Part shown: one piece after another, positions 43,004 through 50,973 of the stretch
Numbering within the stretch: the first letter of the stretch is position 1
Layout: the number at the start of each line of letters is the position of its first letter
Program-made: the position numbers and the translations under genes
DNA from: Paenibacillus caseinilyticus
GTDB lineage: Bacteria; Bacillota; Bacilli; Paenibacillales; NBRC-103111
Direction of reading: 5' to 3'
DNA: 64,000 nucleotides
NCBI RefSeq assembly: GCF_027533645.1
Contig: NZ_JAQAGY010000001.1
Location: forward strand, 620,001 to 684,000
The notes under the pieces: model-generated
What the model was told of the DNA's origin: nothing
The model's input: the letters and a program-made list of their open reading frames with translations, nothing else
The model's database searches: none

Positions 43004-43513
43004 TCAACGGATACGATGAGTGACCTTCCAGATGAAGGCGCATGGCCAGGTATCTTTCGTACAACGTTTTTCTGAAGTTTCTTTCATGACTTCATTCAAG
43101 CGTTCAATCTCTGTTAATTTCTTATCCATCTTTATCGCCGCCTTAATTACCAACTTAGCGATAGTTAATTTATTAAAGGCGTTTTTTGTGGCTGATCCGG
43201 ACGAGATCCATCGGTTGCGAGCCTCGCTTCTCCAGGTCTGTAATGACCATCTGTAGCCCCTGTTCCATTCGGATAGGTCCGCCGATATCATCCCCATACA
43301 ACCCCTGGCTGTGTATACATGACCACCGATATCAACAGCAAACATCTGACCGAGTGCCGATTCGAATGTGTCGAAGCAACGGACGAAAGGGTCTTGGTTC
43401 CAGTCCGGCTCCTTTTCGATTAAGGACATGACTTTGGCCGTCCGTGCTTTTCGTGTTCCCCTGCGGTGCAGCTCCCTAGCGATCTTATGTTTCCATACAT
43501 CGATCTTCTTCAC
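43004..43513 (-). CDS. Hypothetical phage-type protein
   Basis: The 169-residue product is basic at the N-terminus (KKIDVWKHKIARELHRRGTRKARTAK) and at the C-terminus and has no family I can name. The GTG at 43513 follows AAGGAGG at a good distance. It is the last gene of a minus-strand series with a 50-residue ORF, an HNH nuclease and a 57-residue ORF, the kind of order seen near phage packaging genes. Function unknown. Confidence 0.5.
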   Translation of the reverse strand: MKKIDVWKHKIARELHRRGTRKARTAKVMSLIEKEPDWNQDPFVRCFDTFESALGQMFAVDIGGHVYTARGCMGMISADLSEWNRGYRWSLQTWRSEARNRWISSGSATKNAFNKLTIAKLVIKAAIKMDKKLTEIERLNEVMKETSEKRCTKDTWPCAFIWKVTHRIR

Positions 43514-43584
43514 GAGCAACCCTCCTTAAACTCAGACATGCTTTTACTTGATCCAGGACGGTTGCAGCCTCGTTGTACAAAAGC

Positions 43585-43737
43585 TTATTTCGATGAAAGG
43601 ACGGCCAAGAGTTCCCTTATGACCAGATAGTTCTTATCAGCCCGTTCGGGAATAACCATGTCGCCTACCTTAATCTCGTGTTTCTTTGCTGCAGCGAGCT
43701 CAGCTCGTACAATCTGTCTCACTTCTTCTGGGTTCAT
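43585..43737 (-). CDS. Small phage-type protein of 50 residues
   Basis: The product begins MNPEEVRQIVRAELAAAKK and continues HEIKVGDMVIPERADKNYLV. A helix is followed by a short beta-rich part. AGAAGG lies 12 bases before the ATG. It is 20 bases after the HNH gene and in the same direction. I do not recognise the family. Confidence 0.45.
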   Translation of the reverse strand: MNPEEVRQIVRAELAAAKKHEIKVGDMVIPERADKNYLVIRELLAVLSSK

Positions 43738-43757
43738 TGGTCAACAGACCTTCTAAT

Positions 43758-44107
43758 TTAATGAGTACCGTGTATTCTGTTGTGACAGGCATCGCAGAGA
43801 CTAACCAGATTATCGAGCTGCAACCGCAATGCCCAAGCTTTACGCACCTCTTTGATGTGGTGAACCATAACCGCCGGGGTGAGGCGCTGTTCCTGCAAGC
43901 AGTACTGGCATGAATGATTGTCCCAGATCAGGGCAGCCTGTCTCGTCGATAACCAAGCCGAGGACTTGTAGAAGGACACGAGCTTAGGGTCCCTGGCCTG
44001 TTTGTCGTACTGCCTGACGGTTTGTTGTTGGTGATTCTTGCAGTAACGGCCTTCAGTCAACTGAGGGCACAAGGGGTAGCCGCATGGTCTTTTGGCTTCT
44101 TACTCAT
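43758..44107 (-). pseudogene. HNH endonuclease, frameshifted near its start
   Basis: The body is a clear HNH nuclease: RPCGYPLCPQLTEGRYCKNH (first zinc pair), SAWLSTRQAALIWDNHSCQYCLQE, VHHIKEVRKAWALRLQLDNLVSLCDACHNRIHG. The ATG at 44107 (MSKKPK) is out of frame with it by one base; restoring one A in the AAAA run at 44090-44093 (minus strand) would give MSKKPKRPCGYPLCPQ, the normal family start. The stop of the upstream small ORF overlaps this ATG. A TTG start at 44072 could still make a shorter protein without the first Cys. Confidence 0.7.
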
Positions 44108-44273
44108 GCCGTTCTCTGTCCAAGATCCGCCATCGTTTGCCCCCCATCTGCTGTCTTGCTGCTTCCATTCGGTGCCGTTTCTCCTCCGACTCAGCGTTAA
44201 ACCGAGTTATCTCCTTATGAGTTGCAAGGAGCCCGGTCAAGATCCAGTACAAGACAATGCGGCGTAAAATCAC
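44100..44273 (-). CDS. Small phage-type protein of 57 residues
   Basis: The product has a hydrophobic start (MILRRIVLYWILTGLLATHK) and then a highly charged helix (NAESEEKRHRMEAARQQM). GGGGAGG lies 7 bases before the GTG. Its TAA overlaps the ATG of the HNH frame (ATGAGTAA), so the two were translated together. Not a recognised family. Confidence 0.5.
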   Translation of the reverse strand: MILRRIVLYWILTGLLATHKEITRFNAESEEKRHRMEAARQQMGGKRWRILDRERHE

Positions 44274-44478
44274 ACGGATTCCTCCCCTCTAAAATAAAAA
44301 AAGGCTTGGAATTCAGATCAGCCATCTTGGCCCCATACCAGCGTAGCTGTCATCAGATGCACACATATAGCAAAAATCGTTAAAAAATATATCAAGATTT
44401 GGATAGCCACTATCATTTTAGGGGTGGTAGCATATACTTGTATGCAATGTAGTACAACCCAAATTTAGGAGGTATAGT

Positions 44479-45147
44479 ATGTTACTGAAGAAAACAAAAG
44501 CATTTATGTTACTGGCCTTATCCATCGTAGCACTGCATGTATCGCCATCGGATCGTGTGGAGGCTGCTGAAAGTTATGCTTGTGACGGCAGCCCTGGGGT
44601 TTATATTTATCAAGATGGTAATTATTCTGGGGCATGTTATCGTGTAGGTGTTGGTGATTACGCAAATGCAGCTTCTTTGGCAATTCTTAACGACTCTGCT
44701 TCTTCCATTAGGATGGTACCGTTGAATAATAATACATATTATGAAGCTACTCTTTATGAGAACGCCAACTATACAGGAGCAACAAGTACAATTAGATTTG
44801 GGTCCGAGCAATTAGGGCAAGATCGGATCGGTAATGATAGGCTCTCTTCTATGAAAGTAAAAACCATAACTGCCGATGAATATGATGGTGTATATTTATT
44901 TGAACATGCCGTTTACCATGGGGATTGGATAAAGCTTACCGCACCTACTCCAGACCTTGCAAAATTAAACTTTAATGATAAGGCCAGCTCCGTTCACATA
45001 GTAGGAAGATATTCAGTGGGGTTATATCAGGACGTTAACTTTACGTATAGATCTGCAGGACTCACAATGAGTTGTCCGTATCTAAATGGTCTTTCTCCAA
45101 ATAATATGAATGATAATGTCAGCTCGGTCCTTATTCAGCGATATTAA
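44479..45147 (+). CDS. Secreted beta/gamma-crystallin-type calcium-binding protein
   Basis: The 222-residue protein has a signal peptide (to about residue 30, VEAA-E) and then two beta/gamma-crystallin domains. Each has Greek-key starts of the GVYIYQDGNYSG / ATLYENANYTG / GVYLFEHAVYHG / VGLYQDVNFTY type. All four calcium-clamp motifs of form N-D-x-x-S-S are intact: 71-76, 119-124, 166-171 and 211-216. It could alternatively be annotated as a peptidase-inhibitor I36-type protein, which shares the fold. AGGAGG precedes the ATG; terminator 45190-45220. AT-rich. Confidence 0.82.
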   Translation: MLLKKTKAFMLLALSIVALHVSPSDRVEAAESYACDGSPGVYIYQDGNYSGACYRVGVGDYANAASLAILNDSASSIRMVPLNNNTYYEATLYENANYTGATSTIRFGSEQLGQDRIGNDRLSSMKVKTITADEYDGVYLFEHAVYHGDWIKLTAPTPDLAKLNFNDKASSVHIVGRYSVGLYQDVNFTYRSAGLTMSCPYLNGLSPNNMNDNVSSVLIQRY

Positions 45148-45189
45148 TAATGCAAACAGGTGTTAATAACGATACGGGGATCCATGAAG

Positions 45190-45220
45190 CCCGAGGGGAA
45201 AGCATCCCTTCGGGTTTTTT
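45190..45220 (+). terminator. Terminator after the crystallin gene
   Basis: CCCGAGGGG (from 45190) pairs with CCCTTCGGG (45206-45214), followed by TTTTTT. Confidence 0.85.
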
Positions 45221-45369
45221 CGTGTCTTCAAATAAGCCTACCCTAACAGGAGCTGGTGCCGGACTGCCCGGCCGCGACTCTCCGTATCTCACTAGCCGGG
45301 AACCTGAAGGATCCAGCGAACCGGCCCAATACCAGCATAGCTAACACAGGCCGCAAAGTAGGCCAGGGA

Positions 45370-45401
45370 AAAGTTCCTGAAAGAGCCATTTTAGGAACTT
45401 T
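45370..45401. terminator. Hairpin without an adjacent complete gene
   Basis: AAAGTTCCT (45370-45378) is exactly complementary to AGGAACTTT (45393-45401). No gene is directly linked to it; it may be a relic terminator. Confidence 0.45.
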
Positions 45402-45461
45402 GGGCATGCATTATAGCCACCGGTTTCCATATGCTTGCACTTGATGATAGCTACGCTGGCA

Positions 45462-45617
45462 CTACCTCATCTTCTTATGGAAGAGTTGGGCACTAGACAA
45501 TTGCTTTGCCATACTGCCTTGCTCTTCAAGCCACGCCTCAAACTGCTCTTCGTACAACTCTACATCTGTCTCTGGGACCCATTTGATCACTCCTTTTGTT
45601 GCTGCTGAGTTACCCAT
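45462..45617 (-). CDS. Possible small phage-type protein
   Basis: The 51-residue frame has a protein-like sequence (VPETDVELYEEQFEAWLEEQ, then GSMAKQLSSAQLFHKKMR). The good ribosome binding site (AAAAGGAG) stands before an ATG that is out of frame by one extra G; removing it would give MVPETDVELYEEQ. So this is probably another gene hit by a one-base frameshift in the decayed phage segment. Confidence 0.35.
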   Translation of the reverse strand: MGNSAATKGVIKWVPETDVELYEEQFEAWLEEQGSMAKQLSSAQLFHKKMR

Positions 45618-45682
45618 AACTTATATTCTGGGGAACTCGGGAAGGCTGCATTTTCCCAAGTCTGACGTGGTCTCTTTTTTTT

Positions 45683-45934
45683 ATGTTGTTCAATATTCAA
45701 ACGGTGTTCGTTCCCTCTGTAACCTTTCCACTTTGCAAATCGTTAGTGATTATAAAAACTGTTAAAGGTGGAATTTATACGAAACCAATTCCTCTGTGTA
45801 TGTTGGGTGTTGCAAGTCTAGCATTTAGCATCGCTGGAAAAGACCTTTTGCAATGGGCTCCAACAATAGGGTGGTCTTTTGCAATTTTCTTTTTCTCAGC
45901 AGCAGGCTTTACAGCACTCAAAAATCGAAAGTAG
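45683..45934 (+). CDS. Possible small membrane protein
   Basis: The frame encodes up to 83 residues; the convincing part is the last 44 or so, with two membrane segments (LCMLGVASLAFSIAGKDLL and IGWSFAIFFFSAAGFTAL). The true start is unclear and the ribosome binding site is weak. Could be a small phage or toxin-type membrane protein; no family recognised. Confidence 0.3.
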   Translation: MLFNIQTVFVPSVTFPLCKSLVIIKTVKGGIYTKPIPLCMLGVASLAFSIAGKDLLQWAPTIGWSFAIFFFSAAGFTALKNRK

Positions 45935-45992
45935 CTACCCATGTATTTGATTATTCAAACTGTCCGTCGGGTAATTCGTAAATCCCTTTTAA

Positions 45993-46181
45993 TCATTCTG
46001 CAAATTCTCTGCGTTCCGTCCATTGTGACTTTCCTTCTGCACCGTCTTTCTTGATATGCATCCAGTTTACGTATTGATTTCCGGAACTCCGTGTTTCGAT
46101 GATGTTCACGCGGCGCTCTACTTGGCGCTTTCCTTCCATTCCCCAATAGGTAACGCCTCTTTTGCACAGTAGCCCTCCCAT
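45993..46181 (-). pseudogene. Small hypothetical gene with a probable internal stop
   Basis: The frame (VERRVNIIETRSSGNQYVNW, then MHIKKDGAEG) is protein-like and ends at a TGA, after which the same frame continues LKGIYELPDGQFE to a TAA. A TGG-to-TGA change would explain this. It follows the Dam gene by 61 bases on the same strand. Family unknown. Confidence 0.35.
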
Positions 46182-46242
46182 GTCCTTCGTTACTCAGCGA
46201 ATGTTCGTCAGAAAAGCGTCATTTGACCGTTGTCAAAATTCA

Positions 46243-47004
46243 TTAGCAGGAGTTCCTCTGCCCCCGTCCGACCCTGTCGCCTCCGACCACTTGCTTGTAA
46301 GCATCGAAGCTTTCACGCCACCAGTCGCCGTAGATCAACGGGTCATCGTAGTAGGACAGGACGACTTTACCCTTCACATTTCGGAGGAGCTCTGCCAGCT
46401 TCCGGTGATCGTCCTCAGTAAATCCGCCGGCGTAATACTTCTCACGGCCAACATAGGGAGGATCAACGTAAAAGAGCGTATGCTCATCGTCGTATTTCGG
46501 GATCAATTCCAGGAAGTCCATTCGCTCAATCATAACGCCCTTCGTACTTCGGCAAAGTCTTCGATTGAGCCCGCAGGCGGTAAGGTAGCCCCCTGCCGGG
46601 CTCTGGCCAGACACCGTGGAATGCCTCCAGCCGGTTTGAGGCACTTGCTCCACATTCCCCTTTGAGATGCCGCAGCGGTTCATGTAGAACCATCGTTTCA
46701 CTCGCTCGTACGGATCCTCCGGCAGGGGCTCGCGCTTCCATCGCTCGTAGAGGCTCCGGCAGTATGGCAGCGCCTCGCATTCTGTAGCTAGCCGTTCCGG
46801 ATCTAGAATGCTCTGGAGCAAAAAGTTCACGACCACGTCGTCAATAACGTTATACCCCTCATGCGTGACCCTCGGCTTCTGGGCAATCACATGAGCAGCC
46901 CCGCCGAACGGCTCGACATACTTCCGATGTGCCGGGAACCGTCTGATGATGTGCGCTGCATATTTAGACTTGCCGCCGAACCATATTAGGGGACTCCTAG
47001 TCAC
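46243..47004 (-). CDS. Phage-type DNA adenine methyltransferase (D12 class)
   Basis: The 253-residue protein carries the Dam motifs: WFGGKSKYAAHIIRRFP at the start (AdoMet-binding motif I), FYMNRCGISKG in the middle, and the catalytic DPPYVG near residue 200, followed by YYDDPLIYGDW. It would methylate adenine in GATC or a similar site. The GTG start overlaps the stop of the integrase remnant (GTGA) and has GGGAGG upstream. The last residues (GDRVGRGQRNSC) look altered from the usual end, so activity is uncertain. Confidence 0.8.
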   Translation of the reverse strand: MTRSPLIWFGGKSKYAAHIIRRFPAHRKYVEPFGGAAHVIAQKPRVTHEGYNVIDDVVVNFLLQSILDPERLATECEALPYCRSLYERWKREPLPEDPYERVKRWFYMNRCGISKGNVEQVPQTGWRHSTVSGQSPAGGYLTACGLNRRLCRSTKGVMIERMDFLELIPKYDDEHTLFYVDPPYVGREKYYAGGFTEDDHRKLAELLRNVKGKVVLSYYDDPLIYGDWWRESFDAYKQVVGGDRVGRGQRNSC

Positions 47005-47444
47005 AAATGAAAACCTCCCACAACCTCGTCGATGATGTCCTGGTTGATGCCTATATACCGCAGGGTGATCGACGGAGCCGAATGATTGAAAATCTGCTGC
47101 AGCAACGCCACGTCCTTATAGCGCTTGTAGAAGTGGTACCCGAACGTCTCCCGCAACGTGTGTGTACCGATTTCGGACAATCCGACTTCCGCGGCCGCCC
47201 GGTTGAGTATCCGGTATGCCTGGACCCTCCCGATGTTCTGCTTAGTCCGATAGCTCGGAAAGGGTGGATCGCTGTCCTTCTTTCCCATGATGTACTCGTT
47301 GATGATCTCGCGCAGTTCTGCATTGATTGGCAAGCGCCGCATCTTCCCGTCTTCCGTTCCTGAGTCGCGCTCTGACTTCCGCCGGAGCACCGTCTTCATC
47401 GTTTCAAGCTTTTCCACACTTCTGATAGGCTGGACAATCTGTAT
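47001..47444 (-). pseudogene. Phage integrase (tyrosine recombinase) with internal deletion
   Basis: The frame reads IVQPIRSVEKLETMKTVLRRKSERD, then SGTEDGKMRRLPINAELREI and on to the normal end (GTHTLRETFGYHFYKRYKDVALLQQIFNHSAPSITLRYIG). Intact relatives have about 40-50 more residues after KSERD, including the first catalytic Arg (TGLRxSDxL); these are gone. The codon 8-9 bases after AAAGGAG is ATA (47444), a likely mutated ATG; GTG 47417 is the first usable start. The later Arg and the Tyr are kept, but the protein should be inactive. Confidence 0.75.
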
Positions 47445-47560
47445 GGCTCACCACTCCTTTCAGGTACGCAGGATATTCATTTTGATACTTTATACAAGCT
47501 ACCTTCGTCCAAACAAAATTCACGATCTGGAATACATTGTAAGTGGAGGTGTATGTAACG

Positions 47561-47863
47561 ATGGCCAAATATTTGCATACTGGATCGTTTAACTATCCAA
47601 CTGCTGGTGTGAAAACGTTAGTTGTGGTCCCTATAGGGGTTGACGCAACACTCGCGATTGCTAACAATTCAAACCAGCCCTTTACTATCTTACTGAGTGG
47701 GGCCGTTACTGTTGCTGTAAAACCGTATGGGATTGCTCGAATTGGATTTGGCAGTGGAGGCTTTAAAACAACTGTTGCAATAAGAACTAAGGGAGCAAGC
47801 AATGGGGCGTTTATTGTTCAACAAACCGCATCCACATTAAGTAGAAGAAAACAAGCACGATGA
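47561..47863 (+). CDS. Hypothetical beta-rich protein
   Basis: The 100-residue product (MAKYLHTGSFNYPTAGVKTL at its start) consists mostly of short alternating strands (VVVPIGVDATLAIANNSNQP, PFTILLSGAVTVAVKPYG), like a small jelly-roll or exosporium-type module. No signal peptide. GGAGG lies 11 bases before the ATG; a strong terminator follows at 47880. No family recognised. Confidence 0.55.
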   Translation: MAKYLHTGSFNYPTAGVKTLVVVPIGVDATLAIANNSNQPFTILLSGAVTVAVKPYGIARIGFGSGGFKTTVAIRTKGASNGAFIVQQTASTLSRRKQAR

Positions 47864-47879
47864 AAACTATCGACCATTC

Positions 47880-47904
47880 GCTACCTCTCTGAGGTAGCGT
47901 TTTT
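47880..47904 (+). terminator. Terminator after the beta-rich hypothetical gene
   Basis: GCTACCTC-TCT-GAGGTAGC (47880-47898) followed by GTTTTT. Confidence 0.9.
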
Positions 47905-47922
47905 GATTCTTCAAATACGACC

Positions 47923-48153
47923 GTGAATACTCAAGCACCACAAGCCCAATCTTTAATTGAAAGAAATGTAAAAGTTGGTGAATCCTTCACTCCCCATGGC
48001 TGGGGATACACTTCTAGTCCTCCAGCTGTTTTAGGGTCAATACGCTGGACATATAAAGAAGTCAAAATTACTATATTTCTAGCAGCTGCTCCTGGTGATA
48101 CGATAATATCTGCACCAGGAAAACCTGACTATCATATTCATGTTACAGAATAA
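47923..48153 (+). CDS. Possible small hypothetical protein or C-terminal fragment
   Basis: The 76-residue frame starts with GTG, with no ribosome binding site, 25 bases after the hairpin of the previous gene. The sequence (VGESFTPHGWGYTSSPPAVL, PGDTIISAPGKPDYHIHVTE) looks like the end of a beta-rich protein. A terminator follows at 48196. It may be the surviving 3' end of a larger gene. Confidence 0.4.
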   Translation: MNTQAPQAQSLIERNVKVGESFTPHGWGYTSSPPAVLGSIRWTYKEVKITIFLAAAPGDTIISAPGKPDYHIHVTE

Positions 48154-48195
48154 TTTAAAATCACACTCTCTCTTGACGTCACAAATAACTCTTCG

Positions 48196-48218
48196 GCACC
48201 TTTAGGGGTGCTTTTTTT
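48196..48218 (+). terminator. Terminator after 48153
   Basis: GCACC (48196-48200) with GGGTGC (about 48206-48211) around TTTAG, then TTTTTTT. Confidence 0.8.
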
Positions 48219-48315
48219 ATTGGTAAGGAGTTTATAATTACGTCCTTCCTATTCATTTAGTTGTATCAGGAACATCGAACGCCTATATGATCCTCTAGGC
48301 ATACTGGTACCTTTC

Positions 48316-48686
48316 GCTTCATGAACATCGTGTGCCCAATCTGCTTTTCGAGCTCGACATACTTGCGGTACAGATCAGGATTCTGTTCTGCGCCATCTGT
48401 AAGCCATTAATGCTGCCCATGATGCAGAATAGCAATGACTGTCATTCATTTCTGGTATATGCCCAAAATGGCTGCTGGCCGGCGTTAGCTATGCTCTGGA
48501 ACACCTGGTCCGTCGTAAGGTTCGAATATCGGCATCCAGTCCCATACATCCCGGTGCCGGCAGCTCTTGTGATCCGGGATAACGGACTTGAGCATGGCGT
48601 ACATAGCTTGCGAGTCCTTTCCACCTAAGTGCGATACAAAAAATATCGCTCCCTGCTGGATGAGGCTAGCTACTTCATTTGGAATC
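48316..48686 (-). pseudogene. PAPS-reductase-like phage protein, decayed
   Basis: Reading on the minus strand: IPNEVASLIQQGAIFFVSHLGGKDSQAMYAMLKSVIPDHK (the PP-loop SxGGKDS with Leu for Ser), then directly HRDVWDWMPIF, so roughly 90 residues are deleted. After frameshifts it continues with TTDQVFQSIANAGQQPFWAY, then LFCIMGSINGLQMAQNRNPD and LYRKYVELEKQIGHTMFMKR. This is the phosphoadenosine-phosphosulfate reductase domain family found in phages. Its upstream end meets the recombinase pseudogene at about 48686. Confidence 0.7.
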
Positions 48687-49767
48687 TTCAGGGGAGCCTT
48701 TCTGAACGTTCCGAGATGATTAATCTTCTGGAGGATGTAGAGGCTGGCAAGTGGAAAGGCGTGCTCGTTCGTGAAGGTAGAGCGTCTCGCTCGGGGAAAT
48801 ACCATGGACCAAGGGATCGTCGCACGAACCTTCAAGTATTCGTCCACACTCATTATTACGCCTATGAGGACTTACGATCCTAACAACCTGAACGATGAAG
48901 AGTATTTCGAATTCGGCCTGTTCATGAGCCGCCGCTAATTCAAGACAATCAATCGCCGGTTGCAGGGCGGGCGCATCAATTCTATAGAAGAAGGCAAATA
49001 CGTGGGGAATGTTGCCCCCTATGGCTATCTAAGAAAAAAGCTTCCAGGTAAAGGATGCACCTTGGAACCACATCCGGAGCAAGCACAGATCGTGCAGATT
49101 ATCTTCTCCCTCCATACAGATCCAAACCCGGACACTCGGTTAGGGACGGCACGTATCACCCGGTATTTGAATGAGGAGCTGAGGATACCGACCCTTAAGA
49201 ACAGCAAATGCGGATGGATTGTTGCGGCCATAAATGGAATATTACGCAATCCAAAAAATCCAGACTCACTTATTTGCACAACTCATAATTGCAAAAATGT
49301 TAGCTCGTATTTTCATAAGGTAGAGGAGAAGCTGCTTCAGGCGTTAAAAATCATATTGTTCGGCATGAAGCAGGCTGCTGAAATCCAAGCCCTTCCCAAT
49401 GAAAGCGAGGCTGAGAAAAGAAACCTCCAGCTGAAGTTATTAAAAGATCAGGTCAAAGTTTTGGAGAAAACCAAAAATGAGTTAAACTTGCAGAAAGGAA
49501 ACCTGCATGATCTGGTAGAAACAGGAACTCCAAAAAGAGCAACGCCGTGCCAGCTCCCAAAAGGAGATCATTCCTATTATGGAACATGTGCTGAATGCTT
49601 ATTCTGTGGCAGAGACACCTGCAGAAAAAAATGCATTATTGAAATCCATCATTAGCCAGATCACTTATCGTAAAGAAAAAGGCGGTAGATGGAGCAGTAA
49701 AGCTCAAGATGACTTCACCTTGAAGATATTCCCCGTTACTGAAACAGATAACGCGCCTGCCCGTTAA
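48687..49767 (+). pseudogene. Large serine recombinase, 5'-truncated with frameshifts and a stop
   Basis: Successive frames give SLSERSEMINLLEDVEAGKWKGVLV, then VERLARGNTMDQGIVARTFK, SSTLIITPMRTYDPNNLNDE and EYFEFGLFMSRR; then a TAA where a Glu codon is expected (48938-48940), then FKTINRRLQGGRINSIEEGKYVGNVAPYGY and the recombinase domain, a coiled coil, and after another frameshift near 49520 HVLNAYSVAETPAEKNALLKS. The first part of the resolvase domain with the catalytic Ser is missing. Such recombinases drive phages and conjugative elements; this one is dead. Confidence 0.8.
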
Positions 49768-49841
49768 ATGGACAAGCGCGTTAGACGTTCTCAGACCTCT
49801 TAATTGGGACAGCCGTTATAATAAAGTGGATACTTGACCGT

Positions 49842-49872
49842 TACAAAAGGAGCCACAACTTGATGAGGCTCC
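49842..49872 (-). terminator. Terminator of B-lectin gene 2
   Basis: GGAGCC (49849-49854) with GGCTCC (49867-49872); on the minus strand TTTTGTAA follows. Confidence 0.7.
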
Positions 49873-49909
49873 CTTAAACTATAATCTATATTCTTATCGC
49901 CCACCTGTA

Positions 49910-50362
49910 TTACTTAGCCCAGACAGGGTACCAGCCTTTAACAGGGTCTTTGGTGTTATAGAGAACTAGATTCCCATCATCTTGAACTACCAGAGTGTCG
50001 CCAGCAAGATTGGCTGGAGGATTGCCTTGATAGTGGGCATTACTCCATGCTTGATTGTTTGACTGCCACAAATATTGACCTGCCCAAATAGACGAGACTT
50101 TACCATCTGGAGAAATTTCCAGTCCTTGATACGCACTAGATGTATCAGCTTGCCACAATGTTTTATGCTCAACAGCATCATATAATTCTAGACGAGTTAT
50201 CATAAAAGCTAGCATGTACCTTCCATTACTCGACTCTAAATATTCATTTCTCCATAAGAATTCACCTTCTCTGAGTACATTTTCACCGTGTTTTGCATAA
50301 CTAGAAGTACTAAAAGAAAACAACATGGATACAAGTGCAAATAAGAATACCAACTTTTTCAT
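49910..50362 (-). CDS. Secreted mannose-type B-lectin 2, partly degenerate
   Basis: The 150-residue protein has a signal peptide (MKKLVFLFALVSMLFSFSTS, cleavage near SYA-K) and a B-lectin domain. Only the last sugar motif is canonical (QDDGNLVLY at 127-135); the first has become MITRLELYD. It ends NTKDPVKGWYPVWAK, close to the other two lectins. It is the most diverged of the three and may have lost sugar affinity at one site. AT-rich; ribosome binding site GGAGG. Confidence 0.75.
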   Translation of the reverse strand: MKKLVFLFALVSMLFSFSTSSYAKHGENVLREGEFLWRNEYLESSNGRYMLAFMITRLELYDAVEHKTLWQADTSSAYQGLEISPDGKVSSIWAGQYLWQSNNQAWSNAHYQGNPPANLAGDTLVVQDDGNLVLYNTKDPVKGWYPVWAK

Positions 50363-50414
50363 AAGTATACCTCCGTTTTAGATGCTTATGTGGCAAATAA
50401 AGTTTTATTGTGAC

Positions 50415-50442
50415 ACAAAAGAGCCGCGAATTGATGCGACTC
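50415..50442 (-). terminator. Terminator of B-lectin gene 3
   Basis: GAGCCGC (50421-50427) with GCGACTC (50436-50442), one mismatch; TTTTGTG follows on the minus strand. Similar in form to the terminators of lectins 1 and 2. Confidence 0.7.
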
Positions 50443-50461
50443 TGCTAAAAATATAATCCTC

Positions 50462-50935
50462 TTAACGTCCGCCTGTATCACTTGCCCAGACGGGGTAAAC
50501 ATCATTTGGGTTATCAGTGTTATAAATAACAACATTTCCATCACCCTGAACTACTAGAAAATCACCATAATAGTTTGTTCCGGATGGGACCCGACCACTT
50601 CTCTCGGTCCAATTATAATTACTTGAGATCCAATTTACACCTTTGTAAAATGGATAATCCCCCTCTAAATATGCCTGTCCATCAAAGCCGAAAGTATTAG
50701 CTTCAAACATACTATTATCAGTTTTTACGCTCCAAATCGCCGAACTGTTATCCTGATAAAGTACAAGATTACCATCGTTCTGCATGACGAGGGTGAACCT
50801 GCCGTTTTGAGACTGTAGTGATTCACCTGCACGAATTTTTTCACCAGGGAATAATGTGTCCTTTGCAAAAGCCGCAGAGACAAGTGTGAGTTGAAGCATC
50901 AAAGCCGCAAATAATAATAATGAAATCTTTTTCAT
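50462..50935 (-). CDS. Secreted mannose-type B-lectin 3
   Basis: The 157-residue protein has a signal peptide (MKKISLLLFAALMLQLTLVS, cleavage near AFA-K) and a bulb-type lectin domain with two intact QxDxNxVxY motifs: QNDGNLVLY at 52-60 and QGDGNVVIY at 130-138. The ATG at 50935 follows AGAGG; the frame extends to 50971 but without such a site. It is closest to lectin 1 (both have SVKTD and PVWASDT). Shared promoter element at 50974-50985. Confidence 0.85.
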   Translation of the reverse strand: MKKISLLLFAALMLQLTLVSAAFAKDTLFPGEKIRAGESLQSQNGRFTLVMQNDGNLVLYQDNSSAIWSVKTDNSMFEANTFGFDGQAYLEGDYPFYKGVNWISSNYNWTERSGRVPSGTNYYGDFLVVQGDGNVVIYNTDNPNDVYPVWASDTGGR

Positions 50936-50973
50936 AAAAAACCTCTTTTCTGTATTATTATATTTACTCATTG

